Source: Burkholderiaceae bacterium 16 (GTDB lineage Bacteria; Pseudomonadota; Gammaproteobacteria; Burkholderiales; Burkholderiaceae). From it: DNA of 64,000 nt. A program made the translations under genes and the position numbers. Below are positions 10,168 through 19,062 of the stretch, in pieces; the first letter of the stretch is position 1, and the number at the start of each line of letters is the position of its first letter. The stretch lies in contig JYOD01000003.1 in NCBI GenBank assembly GCA_000955785.1, positions 44,407 through 108,406 of the forward strand. The letters run 5' to 3'. The notes under the pieces were generated by a model. The model made no database searches. It was not told the origin of the DNA and saw only the letters and a program-made list of their open reading frames with translations.

Positions 10168-10231
10168 CGAATGAACGAATGAACGAATGAACGAATGGAC
10201 GAATGGACGAAATGATGAACTGACGAACCGA
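10168..10231 (+). repeat. 8-nt tandem repeat array
   Basis: Three exact copies of CGAATGAA (10168-10191) are followed by two copies of CGAATGGA and then three degenerate octamers, keeping an 8-nt period for about 64 bp. It lies between the SDR promoter region and the small membrane protein gene. Such simple repeats can change copy number by slippage. Confidence 0.85.
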
Positions 10232-10254
10232 CGGATGCGCGGGTGTCCCGGGAC

Positions 10255-10500
10255 CTAGCGCCTCGTCGCCAGGTGATACAGCAGCAGCAGGATGACCGCG
10301 CCAACCACGGCACCGATAAAGCCGGCCGACTGTCCAGGCCGGTACCAGCCCAGCGCTTGCCCAAGGAAAGTCGCGGCCAGCGAGCCGACAATGCCCAGGC
10401 CGGCGGTGAGGAAGAAGCCGCTCGGTCCGCGGCCGGGCGTTAGCATGCGCGCAACCAGCCCGGCGAGAAAGCCGATTAGAACGACCCAGATCAAGTGCAT
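10255..10500 (-). CDS. GlsB/YeaQ/YmgE family small membrane protein
   Basis: 81-residue inner-membrane protein of the transglycosylase-associated (GlsB/YeaQ/YmgE) family, usually stress-induced. It has three hydrophobic segments (about residues 3-19, 29-48 and 58-77) and the family's glycine pattern in GFLAGLVARMLTPGRGP and TAGLGIVGSLAATFLGQ. The ATG at 10500 is chosen because GGGAGGGC precedes it and MHLIWVVLIGFLAG is the standard N-terminus. It sits 31 bp downstream of the secreted-protein gene at 10532 and may be cotranscribed with it. Its molecular role is unknown. Confidence 0.88.
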   Translation of the reverse strand: MHLIWVVLIGFLAGLVARMLTPGRGPSGFFLTAGLGIVGSLAATFLGQALGWYRPGQSAGFIGAVVGAVILLLLYHLATRR

Positions 10501-10531
10501 GTCACGCCCTCCCGGCAGCGATGTTCGTTGC

Positions 10532-10954
10532 TCACTTACATGCCTTGCCGTGATCCGCGTGGAAGCCTTGCGCGGTAGCATCGGCTTCACTCATGTAGGC
10601 GCCGCTCTTGGTCTTGCCATAGTACTTCGTGCCGGGGCAGTGATAGACCTTGGAACTCTTGTTGACCCATACCTGACCGGGCCCGCCACCCGGTGCGGCG
10701 GCACCGGACGCGGCGGCAGCGGGCGCGGCCGGCTTGGCCATCGGTGCGGTGGTGGCGGGCGCGGCAGGCTTGGCCATCGGCGGGGCAGCCGCGGGAGCGG
10801 CCGGAGCCGCCGGCGCGGCCTGGGCACGCGCCAGGTGCGGGATCGAGACGAAGAGCGCGGCGGCCAGCAGCACGGGCAAGCCGACGCGCCGGCTGAACAT
10901 GGCGGGCGAGACGGTGACGGCGGACAAGGCGTTCACGGCTTTCATAGCATTCAT
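10532..10954 (-). CDS. Secreted Ala/Pro-rich protein with a small C-terminal Cys-containing domain
   Basis: 140-residue exported protein. The ATG at 10954 follows AGGAGC. A signal peptide ends near ARAQAAP. It is followed by a low-complexity linker of Ala-Pro-Met-Lys repeats, in which MAKPAAPA occurs twice. The C-terminal 45 residues form a compact domain with [30 protein letters not shown] and a terminal GKACK. Two cysteines about 40 residues apart could form a disulfide or bind metal. Comparable short domains occur in Burkholderiales proteins of unknown function, and no function is assigned here. Confidence 0.8.
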   Translation of the reverse strand: MNAMKAVNALSAVTVSPAMFSRRVGLPVLLAAALFVSIPHLARAQAAPAAPAAPAAAPPMAKPAAPATTAPMAKPAAPAAAASGAAAPGGGPGQVWVNKSSKVYHCPGTKYYGKTKSGAYMSEADATAQGFHADHGKACK

Positions 10955-11246
10955 GACAGGCTCCTGCGGTAACAATGCCAATGGGACAAGGAAACGACAG
11001 GGCTGCATACAGCCGCAACCCGACCGACACGCAATACCTCACTCAACGGCCCGTATCGCCACTGCGTTGACCGCGACCCGCGCACCGCGCCCGTGCCCCA
11101 GCTTTGGGAGGGATCAGTCACACGTGCGGTGTGCCTCTGAATGCCCATGACGGCAAAGCGCTGGCCGAACAGGTGTGCGGTATCCGCGATGCGCTACAGT
11201 GTCAGGCATTCCCCGGCTAGGACCGGAAGCTCTCTACGTGCATGCG

Positions 11247-13637
11247 ATGACGCTCCTGAACAGGTCCCCGAAAACGCCAATGGCCGCCACCCGCCCCGGT
11301 GCTTCCCAGCCCTGCCCGTGCCCCGCCCTCATGGCACGGCGCGCCAGTGGCGCCGCACTGGTTCCGCTGCTGCTTGCGCTGTGGCTCGCGCTGGCCAGCG
11401 CCTTGCTGGTGCGCCCGGCGCTCGCGGCGCCGCCCGGACTGGCCACGCTGGCGGCAACCGTCAAGGCCGACGCCGCGCCGGCCTCGCACCCCGCGGCCAG
11501 CGAGCCGCTTGCCCAGTCGCTTGATCAGGTCATCACCACGTTGCAGAGCGACAAGGATCGCAAGGCGCTGGTGGAGCAGTTGCAGACGCTGCGCCAGGGC
11601 GTCAATGCGGCCAGCGCGGCGTCGGCGCCGCAGCCGGGCCTGCTCGGGGCGATTGCCGAGGCGGTGGACCACCTCGACGCGACACTGGGCCAGGACAAGG
11701 GGCCATGGCATTACTGGCGCTGGCGGATCGATTTCGCCGGCGAAGAGTGGCAGGCCGCGCTGACCGTCAACGGGACCCGCTCGCCGTGGCAATCGGCGCG
11801 GGAGTTCGGCACGGTGCTCTCGGCCTGGTTCCTGGCCGGATGGCTGCTGCTGGAGGTCGTCAGGCGGGTGCGCCACCGGCGCATCCGGCCGGCCGTGCGC
11901 CACGAGTTGCCGACAGTGCCGTCCTGGATGGACGTCGGGCTGTACATGTTGCGCAGGGTGGCGCCGTGGGTCGCGGCCTTCGCCCTGGCGATGCTGCTCT
12001 CCAGCAGCATGTTCGAGCGCTCGCCCGCCAGCGTGGCCGGCATGGTGATCGCCTATTCGGTGGTGGCGGGAGCCGTGATGGGTGCGGTGTGCCAGGTCAT
12101 CTTCGCGCTGTTCAGGTCCGCGCATCGCTCCCACGCGGTGCATGACCTGCTGCTGCACTCGCGCGGGCTGCTGTTCGCCACCGGCGTCCTGGCGGCACTG
12201 GGCGACGTCACCAACGACGCCCGGGTGATCGCCTCGCTCGGCACCAACCTCTCGGCGCTGATCTCCACCGTGGCCAATATCGCCGCGGCGCTGCTGATCG
12301 GCTGTTTCACGCTGCGCTTTCGCCGGCAGATCGGCCAGATCATCAGCAACCGGCCACTCGCCTTCCGCCAGGAACATCCCGCCATCATGGATCTGTTGCG
12401 GCTGGTGGGCTCGACCTGGCACCTGCCGGTGCTGGCGGTGGTGGTGGCCTCGGTGGCCGGCACGGTGCTGGCCACCGGCCACGCCGACATCTTCCTGCGG
12501 CGCACGGTGGGCTCGGTAGCGTTGTTCGTCGCCGCGCTGCTGCTGACGCTCATCACCGGCCGCTCGCCCAAGGCCGCGCACCGCGCGCCACGCTTTCGCG
12601 ACCGCCAGCGCTCGGCCTACCTGGCGCGTTTCGGGCGCTTCGCCGTGGCGCTGGTGCGGGTGGTGATCTGGTTCGCCTACTTCGAGCTGGCCAGCCGCAT
12701 CTGGGGCGTATCGCTGCTCTCGGTGATCGAATCGACACCCGTTGCCAAGCGCATCGGCGAGGCGGTGTTCAGCGTAACCAGCACGGTGCTGCTGTCCTGG
12801 CTGCTGTGGCTGCTGATCGATACGGCCATCACGCAGACACTGACGCCTGCTTACGGGCGCGGGCAGGAGCCCAGCCTGCGGGCCAAGACCATCCTGCCGC
12901 TGGTACGCAATGCCTTGTTCGTGGCGCTGCTGGTCATCACGCTGATCGTGGTGCTGGCCAACCTCGGGGTCAATGTGACGCCGCTGCTGGCCGGCGCCGG
13001 CGTGGTCGGCCTGGCGATCGGCTTCGGCGCGCAGAGCCTGGTGCAGGACCTGATCACCGGACTGTTTATCGTGGTGGAAGACTCCATCGCGATCGGCGAC
13101 TCGGTGGAACTGCCCGACCATGCCGGCACGGTGGAGGCCATGACCATCCGCACCGTGAAGCTGCGCGACGGCAAGGGCGCGCTCCACGTGCTGCCGTACA
13201 GCCAGATCAAGGCCATCAAGAACATGTCGCGCGGCTATGCCTATGCCGTGTTCAACATCGGCGTGGCCTATGGCAGCGATCTCGATCGCGCCATCGAACT
13301 GATCCGCGAGACCGGCAACGAGGTGGCGCGCGATTTCCGTTACGCCCGCAACCTGCTGTCCGGCCTCGATATCCTTGGCCTCGATCGCTTCGACCCTGGC
13401 GGGTCGGTGGTGCTGGCCCAGTTCAAGACCCGGCCGCTTACCCAGGCGGAAATCACGCGCGCCTTCAACCTCCGGCTCAAACGCAAGTTTGACCAGCACG
13501 GCATCAGCATGGCCACCCAGCGCGTGACGGTGCAGGTCGAAAGCGGAACACTCGCCGCCGGCCAGGCAGTTCAGGCCGATGACCCGGAAGCTGGTGCCGC
13601 CGCCGCCCGCGCGCCAGGCGCGCCCACCGCCGGCTGA
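11247..13637 (+). CDS. MscS-family mechanosensitive ion channel with long N-terminal extension
   Basis: Large MscS-like channel, 796 residues from the ATG at 11247; a GTG at 11175 or an ATG near 11281 cannot be excluded, as no start has a strong Shine-Dalgarno. A signal peptide ends near VRPALAAPP. It is followed by a periplasmic stretch and about ten membrane helices. The pore helix and beta domain lie near residues 572-700: TPLLAGAGVVGLAIGFGAQS, then the DLITGLFIVVEDSIAIGDSV segment. The C-terminal alpha/beta domain is present. It should release solutes on hypo-osmotic shock and resembles the long MscK/YbdG-type architectures rather than the short MscS. Confidence 0.93.
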   Translation: MTLLNRSPKTPMAATRPGASQPCPCPALMARRASGAALVPLLLALWLALASALLVRPALAAPPGLATLAATVKADAAPASHPAASEPLAQSLDQVITTLQSDKDRKALVEQLQTLRQGVNAASAASAPQPGLLGAIAEAVDHLDATLGQDKGPWHYWRWRIDFAGEEWQAALTVNGTRSPWQSAREFGTVLSAWFLAGWLLLEVVRRVRHRRIRPAVRHELPTVPSWMDVGLYMLRRVAPWVAAFALAMLLSSSMFERSPASVAGMVIAYSVVAGAVMGAVCQVIFALFRSAHRSHAVHDLLLHSRGLLFATGVLAALGDVTNDARVIASLGTNLSALISTVANIAAALLIGCFTLRFRRQIGQIISNRPLAFRQEHPAIMDLLRLVGSTWHLPVLAVVVASVAGTVLATGHADIFLRRTVGSVALFVAALLLTLITGRSPKAAHRAPRFRDRQRSAYLARFGRFAVALVRVVIWFAYFELASRIWGVSLLSVIESTPVAKRIGEAVFSVTSTVLLSWLLWLLIDTAITQTLTPAYGRGQEPSLRAKTILPLVRNALFVALLVITLIVVLANLGVNVTPLLAGAGVVGLAIGFGAQSLVQDLITGLFIVVEDSIAIGDSVELPDHAGTVEAMTIRTVKLRDGKGALHVLPYSQIKAIKNMSRGYAYAVFNIGVAYGSDLDRAIELIRETGNEVARDFRYARNLLSGLDILGLDRFDPGGSVVLAQFKTRPLTQAEITRAFNLRLKRKFDQHGISMATQRVTVQVESGTLAAGQAVQADDPEAGAAAARAPGAPTAG

Positions 13638-13709
13638 GCCTGCGGCGGGACGCGCAAGATGCACGCAGAAACGGGTACGCCTTGCCGGCCCGTGTGCTGT
13701 GGACGCAGC

Positions 13710-13737
13710 ATTTCATCTGCCGAAAATATGATGAAAT
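13710..13737. promoter_or_regulatory. 8-bp inverted repeat upstream of the LuxR-type gene
   Basis: ATTTCATC (13710-13717) and GATGAAAT (13730-13737) are perfect inverted arms with a 12-nt spacer. They lie in the AT-richer 330-bp gap 13638-13967, about 230 bp upstream of the regulator start. It could be an operator or the terminator of the MscS gene, since no other hairpin follows that gene. Confidence 0.45.
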
Positions 13738-13967
13738 AGGCGGCAAAACAACAGCTCATACAACACTGCCGTTTGCGAAGTTATGCTCGGATACGCATAA
13801 TGCCGCCAACGGTAATGCGGAGAAACGGCGCCCGGTAAAACGGGCGACCCGATCCTGTCCGGTGGCGCAAGCCGCATCGGAGCCGGCCATGGCGAGCCGG
13901 CCCTACCAGCGAGCCAAGAAAAAGAGCAAAGCGGAATCGGGCGAAAGCCACCGGGGAGAAAAACAAT

Positions 13968-15128
13968 ATGGGCGACCATCCATCGGCAGACGAGGACTTC
14001 CATCGTCTGATCGATTCGATCTATGAGTCGGCGCTTGATGTCACCGCCATGCCTGCCGCGCTCGGCCTCTTCTCCAGCTACACCGACACCGACAGCCCGC
14101 ATTACCTGGTATGGGACAAGTTGTCCGGGCAGGCGCGCCTCGGCGTCACCCCGCACGGCTGCTTCTCGGCGCAAGGCACTCATGTCCCGGAGGGCCTGCA
14201 CGCGCTGGCGAACCTGCCGGCGCGCACGCTCGCCGTCGCCCACGCGGGCGAAGGCCAGGACGAAGCACCCTGGCGAGCGCCGGCGCATGGCGCCGACCTG
14301 GAGCAAGGCATCCGCCTGCTCGATACCGCCGAGGTCTGCGTGCTGATGGGCGGCACCGGCCGCGACAGCCGGCAGGGCGCCGGTTTCGGTGGCACGGACG
14401 CCTCGGCCTGCCGCAGCCGGCGTCTGGCGCGCGTGCTGCCGCACTGGGCGCGCGCCGCGCGCATGCAGCAGCGCAACTTCGAACTGAGCGGCCTGGCCGC
14501 CCTTGGCCTGGCCGGGCTCGATTCGCTCGACTTCGGCGTGATGGTGCTGCAGGCCGACATGCGTGTGCGCTACGCCAATATCTGGGCTGAAGCGCTTGTG
14601 CAGGCCGACAGCCAGCTGGCGCTGGAAAACGGTGTGCTCACCGCCCACGATCCCAACCTGCACGTCACCCTGCACAAGCTGCTGGAGCGCGCCATGCAGC
14701 CCCGCAGTGGCGAGGCGGCGGCAGGCTCGTGGATGCATATCACTTCGGGCGGCCAGCCCGTGCCCATCATCGTGCTGCCGCTGGTGGCGCGCCAGCCGGT
14801 AGAAGGCCCGTGGCAATTGCCGTTCGCCATGGTGCTGATGGGCAACTCGGAATCGCGCTCGGTGCTCGACACGTCGGTGCTGACCTCGCTGTTCGGCCTG
14901 TCGCGCAAGGAAAGCATCGTCGCCATCCGCCTTGCCGCCGGCGAAACCCTCAACGAAATCGCCGAACGCGAGTTTGTTTCTCCGCATACGGTACGCGTGC
15001 ATATCCGCGACATCCTGCGCAAGACTGGCACCCACCGCCAAAGCGAACTGGTGCGCCTGCTCCACCTGCTGCCGGGCGTGGCGCTGGAGCGCGCCGGCAT
15101 GCCGCGTGGCGACCGGGTGTCCATCTGA
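13968..15128 (+). CDS. LuxR-type transcriptional regulator with PAS-like sensor region
   Basis: 386-residue DNA-binding regulator. The last 70 residues are a LuxR/GerE helix-turn-helix: LSRKESIVAIRLAAGETLNE, then REFVSPHTVRVHIRDILRKT. The middle (about residues 180-290) resembles a PAS fold, with LDFGVMVLQADMRVRYANIW; no ligand-binding residues were identified. A GGGGAGAA Shine-Dalgarno lies seven bases before the ATG. It is not next to an autoinducer synthase or a sensor kinase, so it is a one-component or orphan regulator. The LysR gene at 15148 converges on it with a 19-bp gap. Confidence 0.9.
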   Translation: MGDHPSADEDFHRLIDSIYESALDVTAMPAALGLFSSYTDTDSPHYLVWDKLSGQARLGVTPHGCFSAQGTHVPEGLHALANLPARTLAVAHAGEGQDEAPWRAPAHGADLEQGIRLLDTAEVCVLMGGTGRDSRQGAGFGGTDASACRSRRLARVLPHWARAARMQQRNFELSGLAALGLAGLDSLDFGVMVLQADMRVRYANIWAEALVQADSQLALENGVLTAHDPNLHVTLHKLLERAMQPRSGEAAAGSWMHITSGGQPVPIIVLPLVARQPVEGPWQLPFAMVLMGNSESRSVLDTSVLTSLFGLSRKESIVAIRLAAGETLNEIAEREFVSPHTVRVHIRDILRKTGTHRQSELVRLLHLLPGVALERAGMPRGDRVSI

Positions 15129-15147
15129 TCCAGGCCACGAGCCCGGC

Positions 15148-16038
15148 CTAGCCGGCCGCAGCGCGGGCTACCTCCAGCAGGCGTTGCACCTGGCGATCGT
15201 CGCTGTCGGTGGGCGTAGCCAGCGCAATGCCGATGCGCGCGGCCGGCCGCGGACTGGTCAGCCGCAGGAAACGCACGCGCCGGTTGGTATAGCGCGCCGC
15301 CACGCTGGGCACCAGCGCCACCCCCAGGCCGCTTTCCACCAGGCTGACGATGGTCTGCACCTGCACCGCCTCTTGCGTCACACGCGGCACGAAGCCCGCT
15401 TGCTGGCAAAGCATCATGGCCACCGCCTGGAGGTTTGGCACATCCGCGATCGGGTGCATGATGAAGGGCTCGCCGGCGAGCGCCTTGAGCGCGATCGCAT
15501 CGCTCGCGGCAAAGCGGCTGTCGGCCGGCACCGCGGCCACGAATTCGTCGGTCTCCAGCGGCATGAGCGTATAGCCGCCACTGCTCAGGATGGGAAAGCG
15601 CACCAGCCCTGCATCGAGCTGATGGCGCTCCAGCCGGTCAAGGATCGCCGCGGAGGTGGATTCATGCAGGATCAGCTCGATGCCAGGGTGGGCCGCGCGG
15701 AACGCCGGGATCAGCCTGGGCAGCAAGGCATAGGTAGCCGATCCAACAAAGCCCACGCGCAACGCGCCGCGTTCGCCATGCGCCGCGGCCAGCGCCGCCG
15801 CACGCGCCTGGGCCACGTGGAACAGCGCGCGCCGGGCATCATGCAGCGCGGCCTCGCCGGCCTGGGTCAGCCGCACCCCACGCGACGTGCGTACGAACAG
15901 CGGCGTGCCAAGTGAATCCTCCAGCTTGCGGATCGAAATGGATAGTGGCGGCTGCGCCATGTGCAGGCGCTCGGCCGCGCGATGGAAGTTCCCGGTCTCG
16001 GCCAGGGCAACGAACTGCTGAAGTTGACGAAGGTCCAC
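15148..16038 (-). CDS. LysR-family transcriptional regulator
   Basis: 296-residue LysR-type regulator. The N-terminal winged helix is LRQLQQFVALAETGNFHRAA and the following AQPPLSISIRKLEDSLGTPL segment. The effector domain begins near GALRVGFVGSATYALLP, the pattern seen in the CatM/BenM branch, which often senses aromatic or dicarboxylic acids. It diverges from the CoA-transferase operon at 16185, and the intergenic region carries dyads typical of LysR boxes, so it most likely controls that operon and itself. Confidence 0.93.
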   Translation of the reverse strand: MDLRQLQQFVALAETGNFHRAAERLHMAQPPLSISIRKLEDSLGTPLFVRTSRGVRLTQAGEAALHDARRALFHVAQARAAALAAAHGERGALRVGFVGSATYALLPRLIPAFRAAHPGIELILHESTSAAILDRLERHQLDAGLVRFPILSSGGYTLMPLETDEFVAAVPADSRFAASDAIALKALAGEPFIMHPIADVPNLQAVAMMLCQQAGFVPRVTQEAVQVQTIVSLVESGLGVALVPSVAARYTNRRVRFLRLTSPRPAARIGIALATPTDSDDRQVQRLLEVARAAAG

Positions 16039-16040
16039 GC

Positions 16041-16082
16041 TGATATCCGGTGAATATCGGATCCTAAAAATCTAATATTAGA
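16041..16082. promoter_or_regulatory. Candidate LysR operator region
   Basis: This AT-rich part of the 146-bp divergent region contains ATCCG and CGGAT as inverted arms (16044-16062) and, just beside them, the perfect palindrome TCTAATATTAGA at 16071-16082. LysR regulators commonly bind interrupted dyads (T-N11-A) between their own gene and a divergent target, which is the arrangement here. Confidence 0.6.
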
Positions 16083-16184
16083 CGCAAACGATTGCCTTGT
16101 TCTACCCTGTGACCATCGGAATTCGCGCGGCCACACCCGGCCGCAAGCGGCAACCGGTACAAGAACAGACAGGAGACCCCAGGC

Positions 16185-17393
16185 ATGTTGCCCCTCTCAG
16201 GCATCCGCGTGATCGACCTATCCACGGTCGTGATGGGCCCGTACGCCAGCCAGTGGCTGGCCGACCTCGGCGCCGAAGTAATCAAGGTGGAACCCCCCGA
16301 AGGCGATTCCACGCGGCGCACCGGCCCCGCCGCCGAAGACGGCATGTCGGCCATCTTCCTGGGCGTGAACCGCAGCAAGAAGAGCGTGGTGCTCAATCTC
16401 AAGCTGCCCGCGGCCCAGGCCGCGCTGGAGCGCCTGCTGGCGAGCGCCGATGTGTTCATGCACAGCATGCGCCCGCAGAAGCTGGGCGGTCTGGGGCTGG
16501 CACCCGCCGCCGTGATGACGCGCCATCCCCGCCTGGTCTACGTCAGCTTGCTGGGCTTTGCCGAAGATGGTCCCTATGGCGGCCGCCCGGCCTATGACGA
16601 CATCATCCAGGGCTTGTCCGGCAACGCCGCGCTGATGGCGGCGCAAACCGGCACTGTGCGCTATTTCCCCACCATCGCGGCCGACAAGACCAGTGGCCTG
16701 GTGGCGGCGCTGTCGATCTCGGCCGCCCTTGCCGGGCGCGAGCGCCAGGGCGGCAAGGGCGCGCTGGTGGAAGTGCCGATGTTCGAATCGATGGTGGCCT
16801 TCAACCTGGTCGAACATCTGTACGGCCAGCATTTCGAACCGCCGCGCGGGCCTGCCGGCTATCCGCGCGTGCTGGCGCCACTGCGCCGGCCGTACCAGAC
16901 CGCCGACGGCCACGTCTGCATGATGCCGTATACCGATGCGCACTGGCGTGACTTCTTTACCGCCGCGGGCCGTCCCGACCTGGCGGCCGACGCGCGTTTC
17001 ACCGGCATCGCCGCGCGCACGCAGCATATCGAAACGCTGTACGAACTGACCGGCGAAATCGTGCGCGCGCGCACCACCGACGCCTGGCTGGCGCTGTGCG
17101 AAACGCTGCAGATCCCGGTCGCGCGCGTCAACCAGCTCGCCGAACTGGTGGACGACCCGCACCTGCGCGCCACCGGCTTCTTCGAAATGCTAGACGACCC
17201 GGCCATGGGCACGCTGCGCTTTCCCGGCGCACCGGTGCGGTTCGACGGTGAACGCGCGGCGCCGGCACTGCCGCCGCGCCTGGGTGAGCACACCCGCGGA
17301 CTGCTCGGCGAGGCGGGCCTGACCAGCCAGCAGATCGACGAGCTGGGACGGGACGGCGCAGCCTATTGCGCGCCCCCGGCCGCCGACGCCTAA
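16185..17393 (+). CDS. CaiB/BaiF family (type III) CoA-transferase
   Basis: 402-residue family III CoA-transferase that should move CoA from an acyl-CoA to a free acid. It shows the N-terminal IRVIDLSTVVMGPYASQWLADLGAEVIKVE signature in part, VNRSKKSVVLNLK, and an Asp in PTIAADKTSGLVAAL at the position of the family nucleophile (Asp169 in formyl-CoA transferase). First gene of a five-gene run (16185-21230) with a hotdog protein, a Bug receptor and two acyl-CoA dehydrogenases, so it likely activates the acid that the receptor captures. Probably controlled by the divergent LysR gene. Confidence 0.93.
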   Translation: MLPLSGIRVIDLSTVVMGPYASQWLADLGAEVIKVEPPEGDSTRRTGPAAEDGMSAIFLGVNRSKKSVVLNLKLPAAQAALERLLASADVFMHSMRPQKLGGLGLAPAAVMTRHPRLVYVSLLGFAEDGPYGGRPAYDDIIQGLSGNAALMAAQTGTVRYFPTIAADKTSGLVAALSISAALAGRERQGGKGALVEVPMFESMVAFNLVEHLYGQHFEPPRGPAGYPRVLAPLRRPYQTADGHVCMMPYTDAHWRDFFTAAGRPDLAADARFTGIAARTQHIETLYELTGEIVRARTTDAWLALCETLQIPVARVNQLAELVDDPHLRATGFFEMLDDPAMGTLRFPGAPVRFDGERAAPALPPRLGEHTRGLLGEAGLTSQQIDELGRDGAAYCAPPAADA

Positions 17394-17463
17394 CCCCTGC
17401 CCCATTCCCGCTCCTAACATAAAGGAAGCCGGCCGCCGATGGCGGCCCTCACCAGGAGACGCC

Positions 17464-17925
17464 GTGCCCCATACCCAACTTCCCCGCCTCGGCCAGGGCT
17501 TTTATTGGCAGGACATCAAGGAGGGCCAGGCCTTCCAGACCTTTCGCCGCACCGTGACCGAGACCGACCTGGTCAACTTCATCTCGGTCACCGGCATGCT
17601 GGAGGCCATCTTTATCGAAGCGGGCTACGACGGCGGCGCCATTCATGGCCGGCCCGTGCCCGCTGCGCTGACCTACGCGATGATCGAGGGCTTCATCCTG
17701 CAGACCATGATCCAGGGCACCGGGCTGGCCATGCTGGAACTGACCCAGAAAATCCTGGCCCCGGTGGTGGTAGGCGACACGATCTGGGCCACCGTCACCG
17801 TGACGGGCATCCGCCCGACCTCGCGCAACGGCCGCGCCGTGGTGGACTCGGACATCGAGGTCTTTAACCAGCGCCATGAACGTGTCATGACCTATTCCGC
17901 CCGGCGCCTGCTGGCCGGCCGTTAG
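17464..17925 (+). CDS. MaoC-like hotdog protein lacking the usual hydratase residues
   Basis: 153 residues, starting at the GTG at 17464 after AGGAGA. The single hotdog fold is recognisable from the N-terminal FRRTVTETDLVNFISVTG and the central HGRPVPAALTYAMIEG helix. Active MaoC hydratases carry an Asp and His in a GDxNPxH-like loop. Here that loop reads VTGMLEAIFIEAGYDGG, with neither residue. The protein may therefore be a thioesterase-like, binding or structural partner rather than a hydratase. It is third-codon GC-rich like its neighbours and sits inside the operon. Confidence 0.85.
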   Translation: MPHTQLPRLGQGFYWQDIKEGQAFQTFRRTVTETDLVNFISVTGMLEAIFIEAGYDGGAIHGRPVPAALTYAMIEGFILQTMIQGTGLAMLELTQKILAPVVVGDTIWATVTVTGIRPTSRNGRAVVDSDIEVFNQRHERVMTYSARRLLAGR

Positions 17926-17978
17926 CCCGTTGGCCCAGTTGGCCGGCGGCGCGAGCCGCCAACACCGGAGGAGACTAC

Positions 17979-19016
17979 ATGCCAGGACAAGGCAAGAAGA
18001 AAAACGACAAGACGGATAAAAAGACCAGCGTGGCGATTCGCCGCCGCAGCCGCAGGCTCGCCCTGCTGGCCCCCGCGATCCTGGTGCTCGGCGCATTCGC
18101 ACCCCCTGCCCGCACCGCCGGCTATCCCGCCCACCCCGTCAAGCTGGTGGTGCCGTTTCCGCCGGGCGGGCCCACCGACCTGGTGTCGCGCGTCATCGCC
18201 AGGAAGATGTCGGAGGAACTGGGCCAGCAGGTGATCGTGGACAACCGGCCCGGCGCCAATGGCAATATCGCCGCGGAGCTGGTCGCCAAATCGCCGGCCG
18301 ATGGCTACACGGTGCTCTACAACACCTCGTCGATCGCGCTGAGCCCGGCGCTGTACAAGCATCTGTCCTACGACGTGCAGCGCGACTTCGCCCCGGTGGC
18401 GATGACGGCGATGGTGCCGCTGGTGCTGGAGGTCAACGCCCAGGTGCCGGCCTCCAACCTGGCCGAGTTCATCCAGTACCTGAAAGCCAACCCCGGCAAG
18501 CTGACCTACGGCTCGGCCGGCAACGGCAACGTGACCCACCTGGCGGCCTTCCTGTTCCTGCAGGCCAACGGCCTGTCGGCGGTGCACGCGCCCTACAAGG
18601 GCAGCGCGCCGGCGCTGACCGACCTGGCCGGCGGCCAGGTGCAGTTCATGGCCGACACCATCAACTCCTCGCTGCCGTTTATCCGCGACAAGCGCATGAA
18701 GGCGCTCGCGGTGACCAGCATCACGCGCAGCGCGCAGTTGCCCGATGTGCCGACCGTGGCCGAGACCGTGATGCCGGGCTTCGAGGTGGGCGCCTGGCAA
18801 GGCATGCTGGTGCCGGCCAGGACGCCGCCCGAGATCGTGCAAAAACTCAACGCCGCCACGCTCAGGGCGCTGGCCGCGCCGGACGTGCGCGCCAGCCTGG
18901 CCGCGCAGGGCGCCGAGCCGCGCGGCAACAGCCCCGAAGCCTACGGCAAGTACCTGGCGCAGGAAATCACGCGCTGGCAAAAGGTGGTGAAGGACTCCGG
19001 CGTGACGCTGGAATGA
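17979..19016 (+). CDS. Bug-family (TctC-like) periplasmic solute receptor
   Basis: 345-residue exported receptor for carboxylates. A basic, lysine-rich N-terminus precedes the hydrophobic signal (LLAPAILVLGAFA). The mature part starts near YPAHPVKLVVPFPPGG. The family hallmarks are the PPGGPTD loop, IVDNRPGANGNIAAELVAKS, a PADGYTVLY loop, and HAPYKGSAPALTDLAGGQV. Bug proteins bind di- and tricarboxylic, hydroxy- or aromatic acids, and TctA/TctB transport partners are not encoded nearby. It lies between the hotdog protein and the dehydrogenases, so its ligand is probably the substrate of the operon. Confidence 0.94.
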   Translation: MPGQGKKKNDKTDKKTSVAIRRRSRRLALLAPAILVLGAFAPPARTAGYPAHPVKLVVPFPPGGPTDLVSRVIARKMSEELGQQVIVDNRPGANGNIAAELVAKSPADGYTVLYNTSSIALSPALYKHLSYDVQRDFAPVAMTAMVPLVLEVNAQVPASNLAEFIQYLKANPGKLTYGSAGNGNVTHLAAFLFLQANGLSAVHAPYKGSAPALTDLAGGQVQFMADTINSSLPFIRDKRMKALAVTSITRSAQLPDVPTVAETVMPGFEVGAWQGMLVPARTPPEIVQKLNAATLRALAAPDVRASLAAQGAEPRGNSPEAYGKYLAQEITRWQKVVKDSGVTLE

Positions 19017-19062
19017 TCCGCCCCTTCCCCATCGCGCGCACCGCCTGTCACGGAGAACCGAC

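Noticed and set aside
10168..10231. Possible CRISPR array
   Set aside because: The repeat unit is 8 nt and there are no spacers or Cas genes.
11217..13664. Open frame of more than 800 codons on the minus strand opposite the MscS-type gene
   Set aside because: It has no recognisable domain, and such antisense frames are expected from strong third-position GC bias. The plus strand encodes a clear MscS protein.
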